64,000 nucleotides of DNA from DASUPK01 sp963800285 (GTDB taxonomy: Bacteria > Actinomycetota > Thermoleophilia > Solirubrobacterales > 70-9), in the NCBI GenBank assembly GCA_963800285.1, contig CAWDAL010000010.1:1-64000 (forward strand), in the 5' to 3' direction. Under the pieces are notes generated by a model. It was not told the origin of the DNA. It ran no database searches and was given only the letters and a program-made list of their open reading frames with translations. A program made the position numbers and the translations under genes. This document shows, piece after piece, positions 50,378 through 58,880 of the stretch. The number at the start of each line of letters is the position of its first letter. Position 1 is the stretch's first letter.

Positions 50378-51544
50378 CTACTTGCGGCTGTGGCGCTTCG
50401 CGCGCCGCTTCAGGTACGCCTTCGTCTGGCTGCGGACGTCGGCGATGAGGTTGCCGAGCGCGATGTTCGCGTCGGAGAGGTGCAGCCCCCAGCGCTTGTC
50501 CGGAGTCGGGGTGAGCTGCCGGGCGCCGTCAACCGGGGAGATGATCAAGACGTTGGTGCCGTTGGGGCTCTGCACGCACGCACCGGTGAAGTGGTCCTGG
50601 GGTGTCACCCACGGCGTCGGGGCGGTCGGCGGCGAGCCGTTGTAGAGGACCCTCACCCCGAGGCCGATCGTGCCGGGGAAGGGGAACGTCGGGACCAGCG
50701 TGTCGAGCGGCGCGGAGCCGCCGCGCAGCGCCGCCGGATTGGTGCAGAGCACCTGCAGGTCCGGCGATTCGGGCTGATTGAAGGCCTGCGAGAGGACCCC
50801 GGGCGGCTTGCCGAAGATCGCGTCGTCCGGCGGCGTCTGGTTGAAGGTCGAGAAGGCGATCACGCAGGAGGTCTGGCGCGGGAAATGGCAGGCCCGCACG
50901 TGGCGGAAGACGCCGCCGACGCCTCTGCCCCGCTTGACCGTGACGTTCCCGCCGAGCAGGATCGCCGAGACGAGCCGCCGACGCGCGGCTGGGAAGGGGT
51001 CGATCTTCCGGCGCACCAGCTCCTCGAGCATCCCGGAGCCCTGCGAGTGCCCGATCAGGACCACACCGCGCCCCTTGTTGTAGCGGCGCATGTACTCCTT
51101 CCAGGCCGCGCGCACGTCGCCGTAGGCCATGAGCAGCGCCTCGGGTGGCGGCGTGGATCCGAGCCCCTGGAGCGTGAGCTGCCGGTACATCGGCGCGAAG
51201 ACGCGGCAACGCTGCGAATAGCGGGCCGCCTGGTACTGCGCGATCGCGATCTCCTCGGGGTCGATCGAGAGGTCGGAGTTCTCGGTCTTGTCGTCGCTGA
51301 CCGTGGGATAGACGTAGAAGCAGTCGATCCGCGGCTTCTTCGCGTTCGCCGGATTCTCCACATGGCTCTGCCCGGACGGGTCGATGACCGTCGTCTGCAG
51401 GCTGCCGAAGCACGGGTCCGGGGTCGCGCCCGGCTTGCAGAGCCAGGTCGTGGCGGCATTCGCTCCGGCCGGCAGCAACAGCGCGACGAGGAATGCCGCC
51501 AATGGCAGCGCCAGCAAAGCCAGGCGATTGCCTCGTCCCTCCAT
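50378..51544 (-). CDS. Secreted DUF3089 alpha/beta-hydrolase-like protein
   Basis: The 388-residue protein has a signal peptide (LALLALPLAAFLVALLLPAG) and matches DUF3089, an alpha/beta-hydrolase family. The nucleophile elbow is VVLIGHSQGSGMLEELV, with the family start TWLCKPGATPDPCFGSL and DCFYVYPTVSDDKT. A late NGTNVLIISPVDGARQLTP segment precedes a basic tail (KRRAKRHSRK). Lipase or esterase activity is likely, but the substrate is unknown. Its stop lies 3 bases from the acpS stop. Confidence 0.9.
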   Translation of the reverse strand: MEGRGNRLALLALPLAAFLVALLLPAGANAATTWLCKPGATPDPCFGSLQTTVIDPSGQSHVENPANAKKPRIDCFYVYPTVSDDKTENSDLSIDPEEIAIAQYQAARYSQRCRVFAPMYRQLTLQGLGSTPPPEALLMAYGDVRAAWKEYMRRYNKGRGVVLIGHSQGSGMLEELVRRKIDPFPAARRRLVSAILLGGNVTVKRGRGVGGVFRHVRACHFPRQTSCVIAFSTFNQTPPDDAIFGKPPGVLSQAFNQPESPDLQVLCTNPAALRGGSAPLDTLVPTFPFPGTIGLGVRVLYNGSPPTAPTPWVTPQDHFTGACVQSPNGTNVLIISPVDGARQLTPTPDKRWGLHLSDANIALGNLIADVRSQTKAYLKRRAKRHSRK

Positions 51545-51570
51545 GGACCTGCGGGGAGGTTATCCCAGAG

Positions 51571-51576
51571 TAGGCT
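51571..51576 (+). promoter_or_regulatory. Predicted -10 hexamer TAGGCT before nnr
   Basis: TAGGCT ends 7 bases before ATG 51584 with no ribosome site. The promoter would be divergent from the DUF3089 gene, whose start lies 39 bases away. Confidence 0.4.
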
Positions 51577-51583
51577 CACGCCG

Positions 51584-53092
51584 ATGGAGGACTGGCTCGA
51601 TCCATGCCTGGACGCCGAGGAGATGCGCGCCACCGACGCGTGGGCGATCAGGGACCAGGGAGTGCCGTCGCTGGAGCTGATGGAGAGCGCCGGGCGCTCG
51701 CTCGCCGAGGCGGCCGCTCAGACCGCTACCTCGAGCCGTGCGGCGATCGTCTGCGGGAAGGGGAACAACGGCGGCGATGGGCTGGTCGCGGCGCGTGCTC
51801 TGCGCGAGACCGGCCTCGAGGTCGACGCGCTCCTGCTCGCGGCCCCCGACGAGCTCTCCGAGGACTCGCGGGCCAACGTCGACCGATTCGAGGGCGCTCG
51901 TCAGGTCGACCCGGAAGAGCTGAGCGAGGCGATGCGCGGCGCGGGCGTCGTCATCGATGCGGTCTTCGGCACGGGTTTCGCCGGGAGCCCGCGCGGGCCG
52001 GCGGTAGCGGCGATCGAGGCGATCAACCAGATCGATGCACCGGTCGTCGCGGCCGACATCGCCTCGGGGGTGAACGCGTCGACCGGTGAGGTCGAGGGGG
52101 CGGCCGTCTACGCGGACGTGACCGTGACCTTCCACGCGCCGAAGCTGGGCCACTGGATCTCGCCGGGCAAGGAGCACACGGGTGAGCTGCGGGTCGCCCC
52201 GATCGGCATCCCGGACGGTGCGCCGGTCGAGCCGAAGGCGGGCCTGATCGGCATGCGGGTCCTCGCGCTTGCGCCCGCCCGAGCCTCCGGCTCGACGAAA
52301 TTCAGCTCCGGACAGGTGCTGATCGTGGGCGGCTCCCGCGGGCTCACGGGTGCCGTCAGCATGGCGGCGCTCGCCGCGATCCGCGCGGGCGCCGGATACG
52401 CGACCGTTGCGGTCCCGGCGGACCTGGAGCAGGTCTTCGAGATCAAGCTGACCGAGGTCATGTCCATCGGCTGCGCGAGCCGCGACGGGAGGCTGCGCCC
52501 GGCCGCCTCCGAGCAGATCCTCGGCGCCGCCGAGCGAGCCGCCTGCGTGGTGCTCGGTTCCGGCATGGGGCGCGAGCAGGGAACGCAGCGGCTGATCCAG
52601 GAGCTCACCGAGAGGATCGAGGCCCCGCTCGTGATCGATGCCGACGGCCTCAACGCCCACGCGGGGCGCATCGAGAAGCTCGCCAGGCGCAGGGCGCCCT
52701 TCGTGCTCACGCCGCACGCGGGCGAGATGGGCCGGCTGCTCGAGCGGGACTCCGAGGAGATCGGGGCCAAGCGCGCCGAGAGCGCCCGGGAGGCCGCGGC
52801 GCGAAGCGGGGGGATCGTCCTGCTGAAGGGCGACGACACGATCGTCACCGACGGCGAGCGCCTCGCGGTCAACGCGGTCTCCAGTCCACAGCTCGCCACC
52901 GCCGGAACGGGCGATGTCCTCTCCGGGATGATCGCCGCACTGATCGCTCGGGGAATGGAGCCGTACGCCGCCACGTGCGCGGCCGTGGTCGCTCACTCCC
53001 GGGCCGGGCGAGAGGCCGGTCACCGCGTCGGCCACGACTCGGTGATCGCCGGCGACGTCATCGAGTCGATCCCCGCGGGGCTGGCGCTCTGA
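51584..53092 (+). CDS. nnr: Bifunctional NAD(P)HX epimerase/dehydratase
   Basis: This fused enzyme repairs damaged, hydrated NADH and NADPH. The 502-residue protein starts at ATG 51584. The N-terminal epimerase domain contains AIVCGKGNNGGDGLVAARAL and VVIDAVFGTGF, with a GV-N-STG substrate block near ASGVNASTGEV. The C-terminal ADP-dependent dehydratase has QVLIVGGSRGLTGAVSMAAL, VIDADGLNAHAG, LTPHAGEMGRLL and the ATP-site ATAGTGDVLSGMIAAL. The longer upstream ORF is a shadow of the DUF3089 gene. Its stop overlaps a CTG that probably starts alr. Confidence 0.95.
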   Translation: MEDWLDPCLDAEEMRATDAWAIRDQGVPSLELMESAGRSLAEAAAQTATSSRAAIVCGKGNNGGDGLVAARALRETGLEVDALLLAAPDELSEDSRANVDRFEGARQVDPEELSEAMRGAGVVIDAVFGTGFAGSPRGPAVAAIEAINQIDAPVVAADIASGVNASTGEVEGAAVYADVTVTFHAPKLGHWISPGKEHTGELRVAPIGIPDGAPVEPKAGLIGMRVLALAPARASGSTKFSSGQVLIVGGSRGLTGAVSMAALAAIRAGAGYATVAVPADLEQVFEIKLTEVMSIGCASRDGRLRPAASEQILGAAERAACVVLGSGMGREQGTQRLIQELTERIEAPLVIDADGLNAHAGRIEKLARRRAPFVLTPHAGEMGRLLERDSEEIGAKRAESAREAAARSGGIVLLKGDDTIVTDGERLAVNAVSSPQLATAGTGDVLSGMIAALIARGMEPYAATCAAVVAHSRAGREAGHRVGHDSVIAGDVIESIPAGLAL

Positions 53093-54219
53093 GCACGCCC
53101 GAGACGACAACCCGGGCACAGGCGACGATCGACGTCGGGGCGGTCGAGCGGAACTGCCGGACGCTGAATGAGCGGGTCGGCGACGGGGTGGAGCTCTGTG
53201 CCGTCGTCAAGGCCAACGGCTACGGGCATGGCGCCGCGGTCTGCGCCGCTGCCGCACTTCGGGGCGGCGCGAGCCGGCTCGCGGTGGCCGCGGCCGCCGA
53301 GGCGGAGGAGCTCCGGCTGCACTTCCCAGATGTCCCGATCCTGGTGATGGGCGCGCTCACGCCCGGGGAGCTGAGGGCGGCGCTGGAGGCGCGTGCCGAG
53401 GTCGCCGTCTGGCGGGAGGGCTTCCGGGAGGCCTGCTCCCGGATGGCGGAGGACCTCGGCCGCATGATCCGTCTGCACGTCAAGCTCGACAGCGGCATGG
53501 GCCGGCTCGGCGAGCGCGACCCCGGGAAGGTGATCGAGCTGGCTCGGGCATGCGTCGAGGACCAGCGACTCGACGTCGGCGGCGTCTGGACCCACTTCGC
53601 CACGGCGGACGAGGAGGGCGACGCCTACCTCGGCGAGCAGCTCTCCGCCTTCGCCCCGGTCGCCGAGGCGGTCAGGGAGCTCGCCCCGGAGTGCACGGTC
53701 CATGCAGCCAACAGCGCCGCGACCCTGCGCGACCCCGCGACCCACTTCGACATGGTCCGCTGCGGGATCGCCGTCTACGGGCTCGATCCCTTCGGGCGAG
53801 ACCCCTCCGAGCGGGACCTCGAGCCGGCGCTGGCGCTGCACTCCTACGTCGCCGACGTGAAGCGCTTCGAGGGCGGGGCGAGCGCGGGATACGGTCGGAC
53901 CTGGTGGGCGCCCGAGGACACCTGGGTCGGGGTGCTGCCGATCGGCTACGGCGATGGCGTGCGGCGCGGCCTCTCGAACAACGCCGAGGTCCTCGTCGGT
54001 GGCCGCCGGTATCCGCTCGTGGGAACGGTGTCGATGGACAACATCACGATCGACCTCGGCCCGGAGACCGACGTGCAGCCGGGCGCCCCGGCGGTCGTGA
54101 TCGGCGCCCAGGGAGCGGAGCGCATTTTGGCCGAGGAGGTGGCGAGGCGACTCGACACCATCAACTACGAGGTGACCTGCGGAATCTCCCAGCGCGTGCC
54201 CCGGGAGGTCGTCGAGTGA
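53089..54219 (+). CDS. alr: Alanine racemase, probable CTG start
   Basis: Alr interconverts L- and D-alanine for peptidoglycan using PLP. The conserved protein runs from ATIDVGAVERNCRTLNERV with the PLP-lysine motif CAVVKANGYGHGA, through KLDSGMGRLG, to the catalytic-tyrosine motif SAGYGRTWWAP and the end EVTCGISQRVPRE. Between the nnr stop and this start there is no ATG, GTG or TTG. The in-frame CTG at 53089 overlaps the nnr stop as CTGA, giving a natural start (STPETTTRAQATID). The GTG at 52975 would add 38 arginine-rich residues lying within nnr. I prefer CTG. The stop overlaps the next start. Confidence 0.9.
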   Translation: MSTPETTTRAQATIDVGAVERNCRTLNERVGDGVELCAVVKANGYGHGAAVCAAAALRGGASRLAVAAAAEAEELRLHFPDVPILVMGALTPGELRAALEARAEVAVWREGFREACSRMAEDLGRMIRLHVKLDSGMGRLGERDPGKVIELARACVEDQRLDVGGVWTHFATADEEGDAYLGEQLSAFAPVAEAVRELAPECTVHAANSAATLRDPATHFDMVRCGIAVYGLDPFGRDPSERDLEPALALHSYVADVKRFEGGASAGYGRTWWAPEDTWVGVLPIGYGDGVRRGLSNNAEVLVGGRRYPLVGTVSMDNITIDLGPETDVQPGAPAVVIGAQGAERILAEEVARRLDTINYEVTCGISQRVPREVVE

Positions 54220-55646
54220 GCGCATCGCTCGAGGATGCCCTCGGCGCCGCGCCATCGATCGCCGCCGTCCGGACGGCGCTCGAGGAGCGCTCGAGCCACG
54301 TCTGGATCGTCGGCGGCGCGATCCGCGACGCGCTGCTCGAGGAGCGGGTCGCCGACGCCGACCTGGCGGTGGAGCGCGGCACGGAGGAGGAGCTCGCCCG
54401 TGCGATCGCGGGAGTGGCCGGCGGCTCGGCCTTCAGCCTCTCGGAGGAGTTCGCGACGTGGCGAGCGGTCGCGCCGACGGATGGCTGGCACGTGGACGTG
54501 TCCGCCCTGCGCGCGGATTCGATCGAGGGGGACCTGCGCGCTCGCGACTTCACGGTCAACGCGATCGGGATGCCCCTCGCCGGCGGGGATCCGATCGATC
54601 CGACGGGCGGCGTCGCGGACGCCGAGGCGAGGGTCCTGAGGGCGGCGTCGGAGGCCGCGTTCGAGGATGACCCACTTCGCCTGCTGCGCGCCTGCCGGCT
54701 CGCGGCCGGCCTGGGCCTGACCATCGAGCCGAAGACGAGGGGGCTCGCCCACGGACGCGCCGCCCACGCCGCCGACCCGGCGGGTGAGCGCCAGTTCGCC
54801 GAGCTTCGCGGCATCCTCGCCGGACGAGACCCGCTGGGGGGCCTGCGGCTGATGGAGGAGCTGGCCGTGCTGCCGGTCGTGCTGCCGGAGCTCGAGGCGC
54901 TTCGGGGCGTCGCCCAGAATCCCAACCACCACCTGGACGTGCTCGGGCACACGGTCGCGGTGCTCGAGGAGTGGCTCGGCGTCGAGACGGACCTGCCGGG
55001 CTTCGCCGGGGACCTCTCACCCGAGGTGGAGCTGTTCCTCGACGAGCCGTTCGCCGATGAGCTCAGCCGCCGAGGTGCGCTGCGGTTCGGAGCCCTCTTT
55101 CACGATCTGGGGAAGCCCGACACCCGGGCGGAGGGATCCGGGTACGTGACCTTCATCGGTCACGACGAGGTCGGGGCCAAGATCATCGCCTCGATCTGCC
55201 GGCGGCTCCGCACCAGCCGAGCGCTGAGCGGGCATCTGCAGGGCCTCGCTCTCCATCATCTGCGGCTGGGGTTCCTGATCCACCAGAGGCCGCTTTCGCG
55301 GCGCGCCGTCTACGACTACCTCGTCGCCACCGAGCCCGTGTCCGCCGATGTCACGCTGCTGACCGTCGCCGATCGCCTCGCCGCGCGTGGCGAGGGCCCG
55401 CTGGCCGGCCCGGAGATGATCCAGGCCCACCTCGACCTGGCCCGCGAGATGCTCGGGGAGGCCCTCGCCTGGCATCGAGACGGGTCGCCGCGGCCACCGC
55501 TGACGGGGGATGAGCTCTCGGAGGAGCTCGGAGTCGCGCCCGGCCCCGAGATGGGCCGGCTGCTCGAGGAGCTGCGGGCCGAGGCGTTCACGGGCGAGAT
55601 CACCAGCCGCTCGCAGGCCCTGGAGCGGGCCAGGCAGCTTCGCTGA
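54216..55646 (+). CDS. CCA tRNA nucleotidyltransferase / poly(A) polymerase family protein with HD domain
   Basis: Members add CCA or poly(A) to RNA 3' ends. The 476-residue product starts at GTG 54216, overlapping the alr stop. The nucleotidyltransferase motif is VWIVGGAIRDALLEERVADADLAVE. The RARDFTVNAIGM motif and EDDPLRLLRACRLAA RNA-contact block follow. Then comes an HD-type motif (HLDVLGHTVAVLEEW, LFHDLGKPDTR) with a C-terminal helical region. Bacterial CCA enzymes with an HD domain have this layout. Whether it makes the whole CCA cannot be told here. Confidence 0.9.
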   Translation: MSASLEDALGAAPSIAAVRTALEERSSHVWIVGGAIRDALLEERVADADLAVERGTEEELARAIAGVAGGSAFSLSEEFATWRAVAPTDGWHVDVSALRADSIEGDLRARDFTVNAIGMPLAGGDPIDPTGGVADAEARVLRAASEAAFEDDPLRLLRACRLAAGLGLTIEPKTRGLAHGRAAHAADPAGERQFAELRGILAGRDPLGGLRLMEELAVLPVVLPELEALRGVAQNPNHHLDVLGHTVAVLEEWLGVETDLPGFAGDLSPEVELFLDEPFADELSRRGALRFGALFHDLGKPDTRAEGSGYVTFIGHDEVGAKIIASICRRLRTSRALSGHLQGLALHHLRLGFLIHQRPLSRRAVYDYLVATEPVSADVTLLTVADRLAARGEGPLAGPEMIQAHLDLAREMLGEALAWHRDGSPRPPLTGDELSEELGVAPGPEMGRLLEELRAEAFTGEITSRSQALERARQLR

Positions 55647-55678
55647 GGTGCCGTTCCGCTCGCTTTTCAGGGCTCCAA

Positions 55679-55684
55679 TAGCCT
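55679..55684 (+). promoter_or_regulatory. Predicted -10 hexamer TAGCCT
   Basis: TAGCCT ends 9 bases before ATG 55694 with no ribosome site. The same hexamer precedes the gene at 3833. Confidence 0.35.
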
Positions 55685-55693
55685 CTCGCGCCC

Positions 55694-56113
55694 ATGGCGG
55701 ATGCGGATTGCCTGTTCTGCGGCATCGTCGACGGGTCGATCCCGAGCGAGACGATCGATTCCGACGAGCGCACGGTCAGCTTCATGGACATCAATCCGGC
55801 GACCGCGGGACATGCGCTGGTCGTGCCGCGGGCTCACTCGGCGGACCTGCTCGAGATCTCACCGGAGGACCTGTCGGCCACGGCGCTGGCCGCCCAGCGC
55901 CTGTCCCGGCAGATGAAGGACGTGCTCGGCGCGGACGGGATCAACCTGATCAACGCCTGCAGGGCGGCGGCGTGGCAGACGGTCTTCCATTTCCACATCC
56001 ACGTCGTGCCGCGTTACGAGGATGACCCGCTCAAGCTGCCCTGGATCCCGGAGCCCGGGGATTCGGACCAGATCGCACAGATCGCCAACGAACTGCGAGG
56101 AGAAGATGGCTGA
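55694..56113 (+). CDS. HIT-family hydrolase
   Basis: HIT proteins hydrolyse nucleoside phosphoramidates and related nucleotides such as adenosine 5'-monophosphoramidate. The 139-residue protein begins DCLFCGIVDGSIPSETI, carries GHALVVPRAHSADLLEI, and ends with the histidine triad FHFHIHVVPRY. The C-terminal tail extends to a Gly-rich end. The next gene starts within its last codons (overlap of 8 bases). Confidence 0.93.
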   Translation: MADADCLFCGIVDGSIPSETIDSDERTVSFMDINPATAGHALVVPRAHSADLLEISPEDLSATALAAQRLSRQMKDVLGADGINLINACRAAAWQTVFHFHIHVVPRYEDDPLKLPWIPEPGDSDQIAQIANELRGEDG

Positions 56114-56891
56114 GACGAAACCCATTCGGCTCGAGCGCGACCGCAACGTCGCCTCGATGGTGCTCTCCAACCCGCCGCTCAACCTGTTCGGCGACGACGC
56201 CTGGGGAGCGCTGATCTCCTGCATCGACGAGGTCGAGGGCTCCGACGCGCGCGCCCTGGTCTGGCGCGCCGAGGGGGACATCTTCACCGGCGGCGTGGAC
56301 GTGCACAGCTTTCAGCGGGTGGTCGAAGAGGGCGCCGCCTCCGACGCGTTCGGCTCGCTGATCCCGGTCGTCCGTCGCCTCGAGGAGCTGCCGATCCCGA
56401 CGCTCGCCCTGGTCCACGGCCTCTGCCTGACCGCCGGCCTGGAGATCTCGCTCGGCTGCGACATGATCTGGGCGACCGAGTCGGCGCGCTTCGGCCTCGT
56501 CGAGGCCGTCGTCGGCCTCACGCCGGGCGCCGGCGGCACGCAGCGGATGGCCGAGCGGGCGGGGCCGGCGCGCGCGGCGGAGTTCGTGATGAGCGGTGGC
56601 CTCTACGACGCGGCCACGCTGGAGCGCTGGAACGTGGTCAATCGCGTGGTCCCCGACGATGCGCTGCTCGAGAAGGGCATGAAGTTCGCCCACAGGCTGG
56701 CGGACGGCCCGACCGTCGCACACGGGGCGACCAAGAAGATCATCCGCGGCTACCGGGCCGGCGGGGTCGAGGGGGCCGATGAGGTGACCCCGGGTGTGTT
56801 CGCCGACCTGTTCGCCTCGGAGGACCTGCAGAACGCCGTGGCCAGCTTCCTGAAGGACGGGCCCGGCAACGCGACGTTCGAGGGCAAGTAG
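56106..56891 (+). CDS. Enoyl-CoA hydratase/isomerase family protein
   Basis: This crotonase-fold protein acts on an acyl-CoA, usually adding water to a 2-enoyl-CoA. The 261-residue product starts at ATG 56106 after GAGGAGAAG. The oxyanion-hole motifs are FTGGVDVHSFQ and GLCLTAGLEISLGCD. At the first catalytic position the typical Glu pair of hydratases is not obvious (GCDMIWATESARFGL; VGLTPGAGGTQRM), so the exact reaction is uncertain. It overlaps the HIT gene, but I see no fatty-acid operon. Confidence 0.88.
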   Translation: MAETKPIRLERDRNVASMVLSNPPLNLFGDDAWGALISCIDEVEGSDARALVWRAEGDIFTGGVDVHSFQRVVEEGAASDAFGSLIPVVRRLEELPIPTLALVHGLCLTAGLEISLGCDMIWATESARFGLVEAVVGLTPGAGGTQRMAERAGPARAAEFVMSGGLYDAATLERWNVVNRVVPDDALLEKGMKFAHRLADGPTVAHGATKKIIRGYRAGGVEGADEVTPGVFADLFASEDLQNAVASFLKDGPGNATFEGK

Positions 56892-56901
56892 CTCCAGCCG
56901 C

Positions 56902-56907
56902 TACCCT
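56902..56907 (+). promoter_or_regulatory. Predicted -10 hexamer TACCCT before infA
   Basis: TACCCT ends 12 bases before ATG 56920, with no Shine-Dalgarno sequence. The same hexamer precedes glmS and the LysM gene. Confidence 0.3.
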
Positions 56908-56919
56908 GCCCGGTCGCAT

Positions 56920-57138
56920 ATGGCGAAGGAAGAGAAGATCGAGATGGAGGGCGAGATCACCGAGGCGCTGCCCAACACGATGTTCCGCGTCAAGTTGGAC
57001 AACGACCACGAGGTCCTCGGCCACATCTCGGGCAAGATGCGCCGCCATTACATCCGCATCCTCCCCGGGGACCGGGTGAAGATCGAGCTCTCGCCTTACG
57101 ACCTCGACCGCGGCCGAATCACCTACCGCTACAAGTAG
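56920..57138 (+). CDS. infA: Translation initiation factor IF-1
   Basis: IF-1 binds the ribosomal A site during initiation. The 72-residue protein is full length and canonical (MAKEEKIEMEGEITEALPN, GKMRRHYIRILPGDRVKIEL, RGRITYRYK). It stands alone. In most actinobacteria infA precedes rpmJ and rpsM, so this could be the only copy after a move or a second copy elsewhere in the genome. The sequence is not degenerate. Confidence 0.96.
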   Translation: MAKEEKIEMEGEITEALPNTMFRVKLDNDHEVLGHISGKMRRHYIRILPGDRVKIELSPYDLDRGRITYRYK

Positions 57139-57182
57139 TCACGGCGTAGGCTGGTCCTCCAACCAACCGGAGGAGGAGTCAG

Positions 57183-57605
57183 ATGAGGGCGGGAAGGTTG
57201 ATCGCCGTGCTCGCGGTGGCACTGCTGGGACTCGGCCTATTCAGCGCCGGGGCGATGGCGTCAGGCAAGAAGAAGAAGAAGACGAGCGTCATCTACTTCA
57301 GCGGCAGCCCGAAGGTAAACAACGGCGGCAAGGTGAGCGTCAAGGGGGCGCTCAACACCGTCAAGGCGTGCCGGATCTCGCGCGGGGTGCGGCTCCAGGT
57401 GCTGGATTCGACGGGAACGGCTATCTCGACGCTCGCCGGCTCGAGCACCGACTCGAGCGGGAACTTCTCGATCTCGGGCCAGCTGCCGAACGCGCTGCCG
57501 GCCGGTACGAATTCGGTGCGGATCAAAGCGCTCAAGGAGACCGCCGGCAAGTTCGTCTGCAAGGCCGGCTTCTCGACGCCGGTTGCCGTTCCGGCGACCA
57601 AGTAG
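57183..57605 (+). CDS. Small secreted protein with lysine-rich start
   Basis: The 140-residue protein has a signal peptide (LIAVLAVALLGLGLFSAGAMA), a run of lysines (SGKKKKKTS) and a beta-rich domain (VIYFSGSPKVNNGGKVSVKG, VRLQVLDSTGTAISTLAG, SVRIKALKETAGKFV) that resembles an Ig-like or carboxypeptidase-regulatory beta-sandwich. The strong site GGAGGAGGAG precedes ATG 57183, in contrast with the many leaderless genes. Function unknown. It is similar in style to the secreted protein at 35404. Confidence 0.78.
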   Translation: MRAGRLIAVLAVALLGLGLFSAGAMASGKKKKKTSVIYFSGSPKVNNGGKVSVKGALNTVKACRISRGVRLQVLDSTGTAISTLAGSSTDSSGNFSISGQLPNALPAGTNSVRIKALKETAGKFVCKAGFSTPVAVPATK

Positions 57606-57620
57606 TCCGGCACAGAGTTC

Positions 57621-58880
57621 CTAGAGATAAGACCCGGCGGCCGCCGGGTCCGGATCGGCGAGCTCCGCGATCAGCGAGGACCAGCCGAACTCCCTGGCCC
57701 CGAGCCCCTCTCCCGAATACGGCTCGTAGAACTCGCGCAGCCGCTCCTCCGCGATGGCGCCGCTCAGGCGCTTCGCCATCTCCATCGCCTCGGCGTCGTA
57801 GCCGAGCCGGGTCAGGCCCATCCAGATCAGCCAGGCGGAGTTGACCCAGGTCGGGCCCCGCCAGTAGACCCGGCGCAGCGGCCCCTTCCACCTGCGTGGC
57901 TCGAAGGCCGGCTCCTGCGCCGAGACGGACGTCGGCGGGAAGGGCAGCCAGTACTTTCGCTGGTCGAGAAGGTGGTCCTCGACCAGGCGGCGGCCGATCT
58001 CCTCCGGGAGGTCGGGAAGGGCGAGCGGGGCGAGGGCCGACCAGGTCGAGGTCCGGAGGCGGCGGTCGCCGTCTCCAACGGGATCGGTTCTGCCCTCGTG
58101 GGCCAGATTGCCTCGCGCGAGGTCGAGGAAGAGGCACCCTCGCTCGTCCCAGAGGCGCTCGATGATCCGGGGCGTGATGGAGGGCTCGCCGGCGGCCATC
58201 CGGGCCAGGCACCAGAGCACGTTCGTGACCACCTCGCAGAGCACCGGGCCGCCAGCGGCGGCCACGCGGCGCGCGTCCCAGCCGAGCCGGCGGTTGCGCG
58301 CGATCAGGAACGGGAACAGGGGCCGGGCATGTGCGCGCAGGCCCCAGACGGGGTCGAACTTGGGCGAGGAGTCGAGGCCGGACTCATCCGGCTGCACGAT
58401 CCAGAGCAGGCCGTCGCCGTCGAGATCCCGGTTCGCCTGGAGCCAGCGGTGATGGGCGGCGATGCGCGGCTCGTCGGCCGGATCTCCCACCGCGATCCGC
58501 CACGACCAGGCGAGCAGCGGCGGCTGGATGGTCGAGGTGTTCCGGGCCTTGCGCGAGGTGACGTTGTAGGTCCAGCGGCGCTGCCAGTCGACGTGGCCGT
58601 GCCAGAAGATCGTGTGGCCGATGAAGCCGTCGTCGGAGCCGCCTGCGAGCAGGCTGCGGAGCTCGCTCTCCGCGCGGCCCCGGTCGAAGCGGCGCCAGAC
58701 GATCGCGTGGAAGCAGGAATCCCAGTACCACTGCCACGGGTAGTGGCCCGGACTGGGCCGGGAGTATCCGTAACTGACGCCGTCGCGCGACCCACTGGTC
58801 CAGTTGCCGCGCAGGGTCTCCTCGGCGATGCCGAGGACGCGATCACGGAGCTCCGGGACGACGGCGGTCTCCACCGTCAC
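57621..58880 (-). CDS. Mannosylglycerate-hydrolase/GH63-like glycosidase
   Basis: The 419-residue protein is an (alpha/alpha)6-barrel glycosidase of the MGH1/GH63 type. The conserved start is YSRPSPGHYPWQWYWDSC with FHAI, and then SLLAGGSDDGFIGH and a later YWRGPTWVNSAWLIW block. Relatives hydrolyse mannosylglycerate, glucosylglycerate or related glucosides. No signal peptide is present, so it acts in the cytosol. Its start overlaps the stop of the ABC-2 permease by four bases. The substrate is inferred only from the family. A link with compatible-solute metabolism would fit. Confidence 0.85.
   Translation of the reverse strand: MTVETAVVPELRDRVLGIAEETLRGNWTSGSRDGVSYGYSRPSPGHYPWQWYWDSCFHAIVWRRFDRGRAESELRSLLAGGSDDGFIGHTIFWHGHVDWQRRWTYNVTSRKARNTSTIQPPLLAWSWRIAVGDPADEPRIAAHHRWLQANRDLDGDGLLWIVQPDESGLDSSPKFDPVWGLRAHARPLFPFLIARNRRLGWDARRVAAAGGPVLCEVVTNVLWCLARMAAGEPSITPRIIERLWDERGCLFLDLARGNLAHEGRTDPVGDGDRRLRTSTWSALAPLALPDLPEEIGRRLVEDHLLDQRKYWLPFPPTSVSAQEPAFEPRRWKGPLRRVYWRGPTWVNSAWLIWMGLTRLGYDAEAMEMAKRLSGAIAEERLREFYEPYSGEGLGAREFGWSSLIAELADPDPAAAGSYL

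Noticed and set aside
50390..51583. Upstream part of the nnr ORF
   Set aside because: It lies opposite the DUF3089 gene and has no conserved motif. The nnr protein starts naturally at ATG 51584.
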